Shown piece by piece: positions 52,654-64,000 of a stretch of 64,000 nt of DNA (position 1 is the stretch's first letter; every line of letters starts with the position of its first letter). The notes beneath the pieces are model-generated. The model worked only from the letters and a program-made list of their open reading frames with translations, ran no database searches and was not told the origin of the DNA. The position numbers were made by a program, and so were the translations under genes. This DNA comes from Melanocharis versteri (lineage: Eukaryota; Chordata; Aves; Passeriformes; Melanocharitidae): contig VZTG01001085.1 in the NCBI GenBank assembly GCA_013397845.1, positions 95,982 through 159,981 on the forward strand, given 5' to 3'.

Positions 52654-52800
52654 GGCCGGGCCGGAACGCGCCGGGCGGGGCCGGGGGCGGGCAGGGAGGC
52701 GGGAGCGGCGCTCGGGGCGGTCCCGGAGCCCGAGAGGTTCGGCCTTGGAGCGGGAAGAGGGTCGGGAGTGCGACGCCGGTTTCAGACACCCCCGAGGAGA
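52230..52800 (-). promoter_or_regulatory. TTLL12 CpG-island promoter
   Basis: CpG density is very high from ~52.23 to ~52.78 kb and covers exon 1. Upstream of the ATG (plus coordinates 52669-52735) several GGGGCGG / GGGCGGGG boxes match Sp1-type sites. No TATA box is visible, as expected for a broadly expressed CpG promoter. Confidence 0.7.
52291..52490. repeat. GC-rich minisatellite (~50-bp unit, 4 copies)
   Basis: Copies beginning GGCCCGGGGCTGCCCT start at 52291, 52344, 52392 and 52441 (spacings 53, 48 and 49). Each continues with a CGGGGCTGCTCGC-type segment and, in most copies, CCCAGCGCCGCT. A fainter fifth copy begins near 52503. The array lies in TTLL12 intron 1, and its faint end runs to within ~20 bases of the exon 1 donor. 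It opens long frames on both strands (195 and 228 codons) that are artefacts of composition. Confidence 0.9.
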
Positions 52801-55800
52801 AGGGGCCTGAGGAGGCTTCAGTCTGCTGAGCAGATGCGGGTTCTGCTTCTCCTTTGTTCTTCTCCTGCCCTTGAGCTTTAATAAAATCGCAGCATTCGTG
52901 GTGCAGTGCTGGCCACAAGGTTTTTTTTTTTTATTTTCCCGGTGTTTTAGGGACTGTTCTGGAAGGCCCAGCCGTATCCCCCGAAGTGGGTTACAGTGGG
53001 GTGTGAGTCATGGCAGGCGCTGACTGCCGGCCACAGCGGTGGGAATTGCTCTGCGTTGTGATGCTCAGGAAAACATACAGTGTCAGTCATTTATTAAATT
53101 AAAGGTTTTTTTTTATTTTCGACGTTAACAAGGGAATTTTAACATGTAGGCCTGTCTTAAATATGTCAGTACAAGAGGGAGGTGTGTTTTTTGCAAGCGC
53201 CTGGAGCAGAGTGCTGGCTTCCCAGTGCTTTCCTTGGATTGTTGAGAAGAGATTTCTAAGAAAATCTCTTCCTTCTAAGATTTTGTGGGGAATAGCCTAA
53301 ACCAGTTTAACCTGAGGCTTTTTAAACATTACTGGTAGCTTTGGTCTCACCTCAGGTATGGTTATAAAGCTCCATATAAATAATAAAGAGCGAAGCCAGG
53401 TGTCTGACACTGCCTAGAGCACAGGTCAGGGCTTTGCTGTGCCCGCTGCTGCTGCTGGGAGCACGCACATCGCTCCCTCTGTGGATTATCTGCTCTACAG
53501 ACTGTGGAAACTCCTTTTCCTGCCAGCCCATCCTCAAATCAAGGATTCAACTTCAGCGCTGCTCAGGCTGGCAGCGCAGCACTGTGCTGGGAGGAGTGTC
53601 CTACAGCCCTGCAAATAGTCAAGCTCAAGGAATAGGATTTTAGGATCTAGTAGCTGGTCAAGAAAGCCTCACATTTACAGACTACAGTTGGTGGAGAATG
53701 TGCCATGTTGAAGAAACACCTCTTTGCTCTCTGCCCTGTCTAGTGTTGCTGGACTGGTGTCCTCTAACTACCCAAGAGTAGCAACAATCCCTTTCTCCAC
53801 ATAATCACAGAATTATTCAGGAGGAAGGTCTATAAATTAAAGGGCTGCAATAGGTTGGCCAGGCAGAGAGAGAGTAGAAAGAGATTAAAAATGGTGCCTA
53901 CGTGCTGTAACTATACATCACCACTTAGCAGCTGAGGATCTAACTCAATCTCCAGGTTGGGTATCTGAATAGTAAATGCAGGCAAATTTTCCTCTTTGGC
54001 TGAGACTGTGTCTGCCTCACCACGTGCTGTGTTCCCACATTTCCTCAGCATAAAGGCTCCACTAGGATGTCTCTGAGGAGACCTCCCTGATTAGACAGCA
54101 GAAGATCAAAAAATAGTTGGATTTCCAGTGTTTCTTGACTGTGTTCCCACCCTGCTACCCTGAGTTTGAGCACATTTTTTGCTAATATTGTGGTTTGTGA
54201 AAAGAGGATGGCTGTGGTGTTGATCTTGCCCTAGTATTGTAAAATGTGGAGATTTGACCACTTAATAGTCGTCCTGGGGACCTTGCTTACTGAAAAGGCC
54301 ACCCGTCCCTCATTCCTCTCTTCGTCATGTTATGTAGTTAACTCAAATCTTTTACTTACCTTAAAAAAAAAATCAATCTTTTTTCCTTAAACAGACCAAG
54401 GAAGAAAAGTGTGGGGTGTTTTCATGTCTTTGTTCAGTAGAGCCACACTGATCATGCCCTGTCCAGAGGCAAGGGGAATGTGATCCTGTTCAAACATGAG
54501 ATTTTTCTCACCAAGTGTAGGCAGCTGCTTTCTCACTGCTTGTTTGCACTTCCACCTCACTTTGGATGGGAGTTCTGGCTGCAGGCCAGCTGGCCGTGGT
54601 TCCAGGCTGTTTGGATGAGTTTGCAGGTCTGGGGGCTGCTGCTGATAAACTCCTAGTAATAATAAAACAGTGAGAATCACTGAGGTTAAGAGTAGACTGT
54701 AAGTGGGCTCTTCCGTGACTTTGTCCAGCACTTACCTAAATGTGGTCTTATTCAGCTGCTGTGCTTGGCAGCTTGTTTTACTTTTTTTGCTGGTTTTCCA
54801 CAACAGAAGTAATTCCTGGAGTGGGGGCCAGAACTCACCATTCTCCTACCACTGCTTCAAGCACCGTGAGGCCTTCGAGAGCAGCCCTTCCTACTCTGAT
54901 GGATGCCAGAGCCATAGCCCAGCAATACCACTGCCAGCCCCTCATGAAAGCAGGTGTTTGTGGATAATCTTTGTGAAGAAAAGTCACCACAGTATTTTAT
55001 TCTGATTGTTTCCTTAGGAAGAGTGGCTGATTTACAGTGCCTGAACAGTGCAGCCCTTACTCAGGCAATGTGCTTGTTAAATTTCATGGGTTATTTTGCA
55101 TCGGTATTCAGAGAGAATGCAAAAAGGTCTCAGCAAGGCTGAGCTTACTAGCACTACCCCAGTCTGAAATAAGAGGATTGAGCCTTCTGGCAGTATCCAT
55201 AGGAAGCCAACCCGTGGAGCCCTCCAGCCTCTCTGTCACAGCAGGCCTCATGACTTATCCACCACCACCACATTTAATTCCAGCCCTGCAGCAGTCTGTA
55301 ACAGAAATTTATCATGAGTTTGCATATGTGAAGTAGCATTTTCCCCCAACTAACACAACTAGAGCTTTTCAAAGTTTTATGAGTCTGGCAGTTTGTGGCT
55401 TTATTCCAAACATTTATGGCTATCTCATCCAAATACATCTGATGTGCATTCTCCACTTCATATTCCTGTTGTTTAATGTTAGAACCTTCCTCTTTGCCAG
55501 CATGGCATGGAAACCTCCTTAAGAGAGGTAAGGCTATAAGGGGCAGAAGAGACCTTAACATTATAGTGAAAAGGAGATGAAGGAACATATTTTTGGTGCA
55601 TTTGACAATAAACCCTCTAATATGTTATAAAAGAAACCATTTGCTTTCAAGTCAACAGCTTTCTCAATGGTAAAACTAGAACTTCAAAGCATGGAAAGCT
55701 GTGATAGGGGCTTGGATGAGAAGAACATAATTTGCTGTAAATATTTTATCATAGCTGTATATGTGAGTTTAAAACCTCAGAGAGGTTTGTAAAAAGGCTT

Positions 55801-57069
55801 TTTTTAAGAAGGCAAAATGTATTCTTCTTCTGCATCAAAATGGCAGTTATTGTGTATAGATTTTGCCTGCTTGCTTTGTGGACAGGTACAATTTTGGGGA
55901 AGGTTTTGCAACACCCACCTGTCAGCTGGAGTCTAGATGAGGTCTCTCCCATACCCTGGCTACTGTGTGACAGTGGGGCTGTGCTGTCCTGCTGTGTGCC
56001 TGGATGGATACCTGAGTGAGGAGGGAAAGCCATGTTTTGATCTTGGAATGGGTGCCCATGTGAGTGTGGAGTTTGGAAAGAGCCTCGGAGAACACCCTGC
56101 AGGTGGATGAGTGATCTTAGCAGGTTGGACTCAGCCTCCTCTCTAAAAGTCTGGCAAGAGATCAGTGTGTGAAGGATAATAAACCAAACAAATTGTCTGG
56201 CACAAACAATACTTTCATTGAGTGTTTTCCCCAAGAGACAAATTTACTGCACCCACATTACGTGCTGACATTAACACACGCTGACATGGGCAGGTGTTTT
56301 ACTCTCAAAGATACTCTCTCACTGCTCATGCAGTACTGGGGTGGAGGGAGGCTGCCCTCGTTCTGGGGTTACAACAATGAAAAAACGCCTTGCCAGGCAG
56401 CTGCAAGGATCTTGTGTCCATGTAGGCAATCCAACATGCTGCCCTCAGTCCTGAGGCATCCTGCTGCACCTCCACAGCCACTGCTGCAGTTTTTCACCAG
56501 CTGCTTGGGTGCCTTCAGAAAGGCAGATCCCTGCTCTTCCCTTTCCCATGTCTTTAGGCAAACATAGCATGCTGTCTAATATATTACTCCTATAAAAGTT
56601 GGACCATTACTTAGGAATACTGTTCTACACATACAGTACAAGTGAGCTGGAGGTGCTGTTATTCTAAGTGTTAAGAAGTGCTTTTGGAGTGTAGCATATC
56701 TCGTGCTGTGCTGACTGCCCATTTAGATGTTACATTAAAGAGGCAAAAATATCCATTTATGGTGGTTGTACAGGATAGGCCCTTTCTGTGACACCAGGAG
56801 TCAGTTGATGTTGACTCCTGGATAAAGAGAATAAATAATCTATGCCCAGCCTGCCTTCACTTACCGGCTGGGCTGTGCCAGAGTGCTGTTCCTCAGGCTA
56901 TAATGTATACTTGTTGGGAAGTCACGGAAGGACTGGAACTGAGAATGGACCCCTCTGCAATTGGCACCAAGCAATGCCTGTTTCAGTAAACGAGAATCTT
57001 GTACACAAATGAAGACTGTCACGACTGCTGAAACTTAAGTGGCTGTTATAAAATAGCCTGTTCTACCCT
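52801..57069. other. Intergenic stretch upstream of TTLL12
   Basis: No exon or gene family is recognised on either strand. AATCACAGAATTATTCAGG near 53805 may be a worn CR1-type tail. Minus-strand frames at 54387-54731 and 55749-56234 have no domains I know. A 10-bp inverted repeat lies at 56794-56821 and is listed separately. Confidence 0.5.
56794..56821. repeat. Perfect inverted repeat (10-bp stem, 8-base loop)
   Basis: CCAGGAGTCA and TGACTCCTGG flank the loop GTTGATGT. Eight bases further right is AATAAA. The surrounding ~150 bases look like they might be a worn LTR, but I could not find paired ends or a target duplication. Confidence 0.8.
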
Positions 57070-57310
57070 GTTGCAGAAGGCAATCAGTTTGACAAGCAGG
57101 ACTTTCCTCTCATGAAGCTGTGCTGGCTGTGACTGATGCCTGTGTTGTCCTCCAGGTGTTTTTGGATATCTCCTAGAATAACCTTTTCCATGATTTTACC
57201 AGGCACTGAAGTGACACTGACAGGCCTGGAGTCTCTGAAGTCCTCCTTCCTTGCCCTAGAATCGGGACAATGTTTGCCAGCTTCCAGTCAGCTGGGACCT
57301 CTCCGGATTC
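57070..57310 (-). mobile_element. CR1 LINE reverse-transcriptase fragment (degenerate)
   Basis: Read on the minus strand, the stretch gives a broken reading of the CR1 RT segment. A DWKLANIVPI-like block is followed by a worn NYRPVSLTS-type block (visible as SVSLQC), then PGK..EK (visible as LVKSWK) and a region matching TNLVAF near 57075. Frame breaks and stops show it is long dead. Order and orientation are consistent with a single internal CR1 piece lying upstream of TTLL12. Confidence 0.75.
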
Positions 57311-58160
57311 CCATTCCAGATTTTGTCCTCGTGCACAGATACTTCATTACCAGTAATCAACTAGATTTCCAATGACTTTTAGGAACTTTGAGGTTCAGCT
57401 TTTCTGTCTTTGATAGGAGCTGACTTTCCTTGTTACTCGTTTAAAGCTCTGAAGCCACAAGGACAGCTGAGTGCCATTTCATATGGCACAACTGTAGTTC
57501 CATAAGAGTGATGTTATGTCTTCTTGGAATGCAGTGAGGATAGTTGCCCATATTACCTGAGTGAATTACTACCAGCTGAAAAAGGCAGTAATTGGTATTT
57601 TGCAGTCAGTTTCTGGATGCTTTTCAAACTTGCCAGAGACAGCCAGAGTCATCAGTCATACTGACAGGTATTTATATAATTAATAATATATATAAAATCA
57701 GCGAAGCTGATACTGTCACATCATAAATGCTTTCTCTTAACAAGCTGAGCTGCCTACATGAGGATAGCAGCAGAATGGCACGTGCCATGCTGGCCCATGA
57801 GAGCTTCCTTCCTCTTTCTTTTAGGCTGCTTCTCAATAGAGGGGTATGAGCTACACATGGTAGCACCAGAGTTAGTTTAACAAGTAGTTAAAGGTCCTGG
57901 AGGGATATTGGTGATGTGGTCCTTCACTGTAGCCAGGATTTCTTCTTTGAAAAAACTCTCCTTGAAGCCTGTTTGGAAGGAACTTGTATCAGTGTCCCAC
58001 AAACGCCGGTGGTTTAATGAGAAAGAAAAAGCTCTCTGTGGCTTAAGGATGAAAATTAGACCAAAATATGTAAATGCTATCAAAAAAGATAAGTTCTCTT
58101 CTGATTCTTGTCCACACTTGTGCAAGAAACCTGTCTATACACAAATAAATGGCAGGCTGT
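57311..58160. other. Intergenic stretch, nothing recognised
   Basis: This is AT-rich sequence with a short AT dinucleotide run near 57670-57700. Part of it may be further worn CR1 sequence 5' of the RT fragment, but I cannot match it. Confidence 0.4.
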
Positions 58161-59470
58161 GATATCCATTACATTTTATGTTTATTATGAAAGTGATTTT
58201 AACAAAAGTTTTATTACATGCTTCATTTTTAACTTTGACATAGAAATCAAAGCTATTAATATACAGAGACAAAAGGAAATGTATTTTCTTATAAGGTACA
58301 TTTACAACAACATTTTCTACTATAAATCTGACAGAATTGTTAAAATATTGGTAAAGCTTAGCACTGTATTTTATTTTCTAAGTATCAAATTTTGTACAGT
58401 TATTCACTACCCTTGCTCTAAACTATTATCGTACATTTCATATGGAAATAGCTGTTTGTACACAATTTACATTGGTAATAAAGCTTAGAAGTCCCAGCAG
58501 CATCTATAACAGTTCAGTTTAAAATCTCACTCTTGCACAGTGGTTTATGTGGAGCAAATTGATGCAGGAACCAGTATTACACCCTGCGTGCTTCCCCCTG
58601 AAATCCAGCCTGCCAGAAATTCCTGCTTAAACTGATGCTGGACATGATCATAATAAATTGTTTTGCAGGTGAAAGTACCACTGGCCTCAGTGGTTTTGCC
58701 TAAAAAAGGCTCTGTGATCTGATCCAATGTGAGGTTTTATCACTTCCACTGCTCCCTACGAGCATAGAGATCCCACAGCTTTCCTTGTCTTTCCACTATC
58801 CACAGGTATAATCTATTAAATTCCCTTTATTTCTGAGTTTTCTGTTGTTTCTTATCCTAACAATGGAAGAAGAAGCAGCACTAACTTTGAAATACATATT
58901 TTTTATATGTTATGAAAATGGGAAGCACTTTAGAATGACACTTGATAGTCAATTCTGTTTAGATTAGCACATTAAATTGCCCCAGAAAACTCTTCCTGTC
59001 ATGCCAGTGAGACTGAAGAAATAACAGCATCTGTAATTCGAATGATAAATTTGGCAACTGCTCACATCTACCCCGGTCTCCTAAAGTATCTTTATAATCA
59101 ACATGTTGAGTCCCTGCTGCTCTCAATGCAAATTAATGGCCTTTCTAAGTTATAAAACATAGAAAACAATATTTACAAAATAATTTTAATTAAAAAAGTA
59201 ACAAAAACAAACTCTAAAAAAGATATTTTCACAATAATTAAAATAAAGTTTAATTAATCAAAGCCACTTTTTTCCTAGATATTGAGAAAATTGAATTGCA
59301 ATTGTTTGTATATCTTTAAACTTGTTATCTCCGCTCTCTGAATACAGATGGTTTAAATTATTACATCTAAAGGTACTTCTGTACATTTTACTCTTGTATA
59401 TTACATATTAATTTTATAGATTAAAAGCTTTATGATGAAAGAATAAATAAATGAAATAACAAACTGGAAT
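58160..59470 (-). other. AT-rich block, possible 3' UTR end of SCUBE1
   Basis: In the conserved order SCUBE1 follows TTLL12 on the same strand, so its 3' end should come next here. The block is very AT-rich, free of recognisable repeats, and begins with AATAAA on the minus strand (58181-58186), as expected of a transcript end. None of the SCUBE1 C-terminal CUB or tail motifs are found up to 64000. The assignment rests on synteny and composition only. Confidence 0.25.
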
Positions 59471-60342
59471 TGTATATATTCAGATCCTTAGATAACAGTT
59501 TTTTGACACCGTTTATTTCCCACTCTGCTTCTATTCAGATGAGAGATAAAACACAAGACTTGTCTCAGAATCCAAGTCTCTCGCTGAGGAGTAAGTTCAT
59601 AGTACCTTACAGAAATTTCCCGTCTTCCATAAATTCTTATGGAAGACAAAAGTACTCCTTTTCCCAAGTGCTTACAACAGTCTCTCGTTCTAGAAAACTA
59701 TTTCATTAAAGTCCCAAAGTACTGAGATTCTATAAGAACTCCTCCAGTTACTCCCATTCCTGTCAATCAGTGGTTTTAAACTATGAAAAAATGCAATTCC
59801 TTGAACTCACGATACAGATATAAGGAACTGTGTGTGTCACTCATTCCCATCATTAAAATATCATCTAGACCCCGGAGGTGGCTGAGAAATTTGCCACTAG
59901 GTCCAGTTGTTGAAGATTTTACTCCAGCTAAGTTTTTAAGAGCATTCAAAGGTATTTAGAGTCCAGACATGGGAGCTGTCACAGAGCAGATGAGTTTTGC
60001 CGTCAAACACCTGTCAGCAGACCCTGTATAAGAAACATAGCACTACTTTTGCTCCTGAAGCTCTTAACCTGCTATTTGCAAGATTAAAACTGGGTTGTTT
60101 GTAGGTAAGACTGATCTGAGAAATTTGAATATGTTGGGCAGGCTTACAGAGAGGCACAGGGTGGGGTTTGACTGTCCTTTTGGAATGCTGAACCCACGTA
60201 AAGGACGTTTCTTACTCATGTGGCAGCATCCTTGCATTCTGCTCACAGACAGGACTTCAGGCGAGCTGTGCTCTTTAAAACCCGCTGACAACTCAGAATG
60301 TGGACCCTCTGAAAACTCTCTGACCAATCCTGTATTTATTTA

Positions 60343-60420
60343 AGCTAGTCTAAAACTAAACTAAACTAAACCTGGCTTACAAGGTAAGCTAGTTTTAAGT
60401 AAGCTTACTTAAGTAAGCGT
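60343..60420. repeat. Short tandem words CTAAA and TTAAGTAAGC
   Basis: Four CTAAA-type units are followed by a mixed stretch in which AAGTAAGC and its reverse complement GCTTACTT alternate, forming a small palindrome-like cluster. No gene context is known. Confidence 0.6.
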
Positions 60421-63400
60421 ACTCCAGAATGAAGCTGCTGTGTGGGAAGGATTGGTCTAAATCTTAAGTAGTCATAACTTTATTCTATGTGGGCGGCACA
60501 ATGAGGAAATCAATTTCTTTTGAAAAGTTGGTCTTTAGGTAAAAATCTAATGTATGATGGAAGAAGAAGACAGGGCAAGAAAATGGGCTGAAAGAAAGAC
60601 TTCAGGATTTTAAAATCCCATTTTAGTGAGCTAAATCTCCAGGCAGAATAAGTCTTGTTATTGAAGGCAAGATGCCATGTGGCAGAAGAGGTGGCAGTGT
60701 ACTGAACACAGAATCCTGCTGCTCCCTGTACTCGAATGACACACAGAGGCACCTTGTCCTCAGCGCTTTCAACGCACAACTCAGGGCTTGATGAGCAATT
60801 TGTGATTGCAGCGGTGTCCTGGACTGCAGCAGGTGTCCAGGCAGTGATTTGGTGGCCTGTGAGAATGTTTAGGCATGATTCACTACCACCTCACCACAAA
60901 TAAGTGCAGCATTTAAAGCAGAAGGGGAGGCTTAAAATGGTAAGTGCTGCAGGTGCAGCTTTTAAGCATACAGGCATTTGCAAATTGAAAATAAAGAGCT
61001 CTGTTTGTGCCACGGAATTGGGCAATCACAAATGGGCACTTCTTCAGTCTACCTGTAATAGCACATAAATGTGTTGTTGCACCTGTCTTGCAGACAATGT
61101 GTAATTCTGTAAGAACAGATATAGGGCTGTATTTATTGATATGTTCCAAAGAAGTATTTCATATTCAGGGTAAAAGCTAAAATGTTATATTCTGCCATGT
61201 TCATGAGACTGGTTTTCTTAAAGGCAGCCGTATTTCTCCTTGTATGGTTTTTGATTGCCAAATGTGTCTTGGTCTTCCCTGTAGAAGACATTCTTTGTCG
61301 TTCTGCTGTTATTGGGGAGTAGCAACAGGTTCTCTGACCTTGACAATGAAAGCATCCTGCACTAACAGATAAAGAGCTGAACTCACCTCCTATTTGGTGA
61401 CTGCCAGTTTCTGTAACTGTAAAACTAGCATGAAAGTCAAAGCATTTTTAACTTCTAGAGCTGATATAAAAATTCTGTGCTGTTCTACAAATCAACTGAA
61501 ACCAGTTCAGACTGCCCTATATATCACTTGTCATTACTTATTTCATTAGAAATTTGCACATCCAAGAGCATTTCTATGCAGACTGGCAAGCTTTCAAGCC
61601 TGACTCATTTTCTAAATATATCAGATATGAACCCCCTATATGTTCACAAGCATTTAAGTGTCAACTTTTGAGGGTCATATTATTCTCTTTCTTTCCGTGC
61701 CTTCAGCAGCACAAAGCCTGTGTTTGCCACAGAAGTCCACAAGTGCCTTGTCCTGACTGTGGAGTCCCTGCCCTGATGTGGCTCTGGGGAATCTGAGCCT
61801 CTTTCTCAGGTTGTCTGTCAGGATGAACTGGACAAAACCCTGCTTTTGTGTAGTGTGGTTTTGAGTCAGGGCAAGTGGTACCAGAGCCAAAAGCAACTGC
61901 TCTCGCCTGTATTCACCTCTCACAGCTCCACCAAGGTCCCACTACCAGTGGCCAGAACTGGGACATGTCCCTTTCATGATTTCTCTCTGGCACTGGGTTT
62001 CCCATGGAGCTAAGAACCTGGAAAATGTTACGGTGCTGCCAGTGGTTTCTGGACTCTGGCATCAGTGTCATACAATGGTGTTACATCCAAACATGTTGGT
62101 TGTTAAGCAAAAATTTTAGCAAGGATTTTACTAAACTCAGTGTACAGTACCAAGTTCCGAAGTTTGCTTACTCAAGTTTGAAATACTAAAGATCGCTGTA
62201 AATCATTTGCCAAGTGAGGAAGTTTTTTTTCTCCGTATTTTTTTGTATATTTTCCTTCATATTTTTCAGTAGAATGGCTGCAATCCTGACTCATTCTAAT
62301 GGATCTGAATAAAACTCTGAATAACCTATCAGACATTGAACTACTGTTTGGCTGAAGCAGTTTTTTATCTATATACTCCTGCATAGTTGAGTACCTGAAA
62401 AGATTTTTGCTTTTTAAATTTTTTTTTGTACAAATAACTACTGTTTAAAAAAAAATCACGAAAATATTTTTTTGATTCCAGGCACACAATGAATCTAGAA
62501 CTGATGAGATGTTCTTTGTCCACCTTTAGTGACCCTTGGTGAATAATAAATAAAACTAGTTTTAACATCCTCAAGAAAAGGCTAGGTTTAACAGCCTTTA
62601 ACAAAGGACTTTTATGAAGAAGTCACATTTTTTAACAAGGGTTAATGTATTATTAAAAAAAAGCTTACAAAAGATCTGAGGTCCATGAGTGTAAAAAGAA
62701 CAATTGTTAGACTGTAAGTTCAGGCATAGAAAGAAAAAAAAATTATATTCTTCAACAGAAAAGGAAAGAAGGCAAGCAAAATTACAAGATGGTTAAGAAG
62801 AAAAACTCAACAGAATACTTAAGGTGTATTCCTGTAGAAATGGAACATTCAATCACTTGTAGTCAACAGAAACCAACTGCGTAAATTTAAGCAGTACTTG
62901 CTCAAGGACAAAAAAAAAAGTGTCAGAAGATTACCACAACCACCCCTAATATATGTCTTTGAGAACATCCAAGGACATGTTAAACTACAGGGTAGGCAGG
63001 TAAAAAAAAATGCAGCAAAGCAAAACTGTGTGTTCATCTTTTTCTGAAAGGATGCTGCCAGGAGAGTTCATTTCTCCATTTAATAAACTTGTAGAATCAA
63101 AAGGGAAAATGATACAGAAGAGGAAGGGACTGAAAAGGAAAGAGGCTGAAATACTAATACAAAAAAAAAAAAAAAAAGGCTCCTCTCTCATTTGAATTAG
63201 TTTCTGTGCCAGGAAACAGCAGGAAACCCAGGATTTATCATCATGGCAAAGCTACTATCACTCTGTGAGCAGGGCCTGAGCACAAGGCTAAAGCTCTCCT
63301 GCAGTCCCTGTGCTTGATGGGCACTGTGGCTACGAATTTGGGATAAAAGGGAGCGCCAGGTCTCTGCAAACACAGAACCTGCCCTCCAACTCTTCTGCAA

Positions 63401-63849
63401 AACCGTGTCCTGTTCATCCCTCACAGTCTGTGGCTGGGACACAGTTGTGTTCCCAGTGTTTTGGAGACAGCAGGTCCAGCAACAGCTGCTCCTTGCTGAG
63501 CTCCTCCCACGTGTGTTGTCCCGAGGGTGACTCTGTCTGTCTCCCAAGGAAGAGGCAGCAGCTGACCCTTTACTGGGCAGCAGCTGCATCTTCACTGATG
63601 CTATTTTTCCTGGAATAATACATATTGGAAGAGATTGTCCCAGAGTAAACCATTATCCAGTATTATAAAACCTCAAAAGGCTTCAGTTGGGTGTTAATAG
63701 AAGTGACAAGCACTTGGAGAAGTCATTTAATCGTCTACACAAAGTTACATACAGATATGAGTAAATAGGGTGTGTGGGAGTAAAGATTTAAGCATGAATA
63801 ATATTTACAGTAACTAGAGATAACATTACTAATGTACCCACAAATAGAA

Positions 63850-63885
63850 GTATATATTTATATACTTATATATTTATATATTGTA
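63850..63885. repeat. AT-rich simple repeat (TATATTTATA words)
   Basis: Repeated TATATTTATATACTTATA-like words form a short AT-only tract near the right edge. It has no coding content. Confidence 0.65.
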
Positions 63886-64000
63886 CTTAATTAGATGCTC
63901 TCTTAATGGAAAGAAAACCAAGCCTACTAGTGTTGTTGTTCATTTCTTACATATCCTATTGTAAGTGTCTTTAAAGGGACCAACTGATGCATGAAAATCC

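Larger units (their letters stand above)
59471..64000. other. Right end, no coding exon recognised
   Basis: This stretch is AT-rich with several low-complexity patches: CTAAA units at 60350-60372, TTAAGTAAGC words at 60392-60420, a 17-18 base A run near 63161-63178, and a TATATTTATA-type run at 63850-63885. Open frames on both strands lack known motifs. It may be SCUBE1 3' UTR, intron or intergenic sequence. Confidence 0.4.

Noticed and set aside
52232..52918. 228-codon minus-strand and 195-codon plus-strand open frames
   Set aside because: They are produced by the GC-rich minisatellite and CpG island and read TTLL12 exon 1 in the wrong frame or on the wrong strand.
54387..54731. 114-codon minus-strand frame as a SCUBE1 or unknown exon
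   Set aside because: It contains none of the CUB, EGF or C-terminal motifs of SCUBE1 and no convincing acceptor/donor pair.
56700..57069. Complete LTR element
   Set aside because: AATAAA and a hairpin are present but no TG...CA ends with a matching target-site duplication could be identified.
63161..63178. A-run as the tail of a processed pseudogene
   Set aside because: No coding remnant or target-site duplication could be found on either side; it is probably a simple A tract.

Overview
This is a vertebrate genomic window, most likely from a bird. The evidence is long AT-rich introns with small exons, CpG-island promoters, fragments of CR1 retrotransposons in the avian style, avian-type LTR fragments, and a gene order matching the TTLL1-BIK-MCAT-TSPO-TTLL12-SCUBE1 block of human 22q13. 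No prokaryotic, organellar or viral genes are present as such.

Layout from left to right. The first ~130 bases are a GC-rich CpG edge that fits a promoter shared by TTLL1 (off the left end, minus strand) and BIK. BIK (+) has four coding exons at 7868-11018. MCAT (-) has three of its four coding exons at 15351-16608. Its first exon, with the mitochondrial targeting signal, is not in the sequence and must lie in a 583-base run of N (16695-17277) inside a CpG island. TSPO (+) has three coding exons at 22996-26068. TTLL12 (-) is complete, with 14 coding exons between 28074 and 52653 that join without a frame break into a 627-residue protein. From 52.8 kb to the right end no coding exon is recognised. 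An AT-rich block from 58.16 kb onward may be the 3' UTR of SCUBE1 on the minus strand.

Theme of the genes. Three neighbours act at or in mitochondria: BIK (BH3 apoptosis inducer with a tail anchor), MCAT (malonyl loading of the mitochondrial acyl carrier protein) and TSPO (outer-membrane cholesterol/porphyrin-binding protein). TTLL12 is a tubulin-tyrosine-ligase-like protein with degenerate catalytic motifs. This order is old and conserved, so no operon-like logic should be read into it.

The least expected items are these. A 276-bp solo LTR sits in TTLL12 intron 3, with an exact 6-bp target-site duplication and a complete set of LTR signals in the sense orientation of the gene. The BIK protein has a BH3 region closer to BAK than to human BIK, plus a BH2-like W...GGW before its tail anchor. 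A GC-rich minisatellite abuts the splice donor of TTLL12 exon 1. A 15-bp tandem repeat with a palindrome sits beside a CR1 3' end. I did not find a new multi-gene system. All exon edges are manual readings of splice signals and reading frame, and homology calls are from memory of the families.
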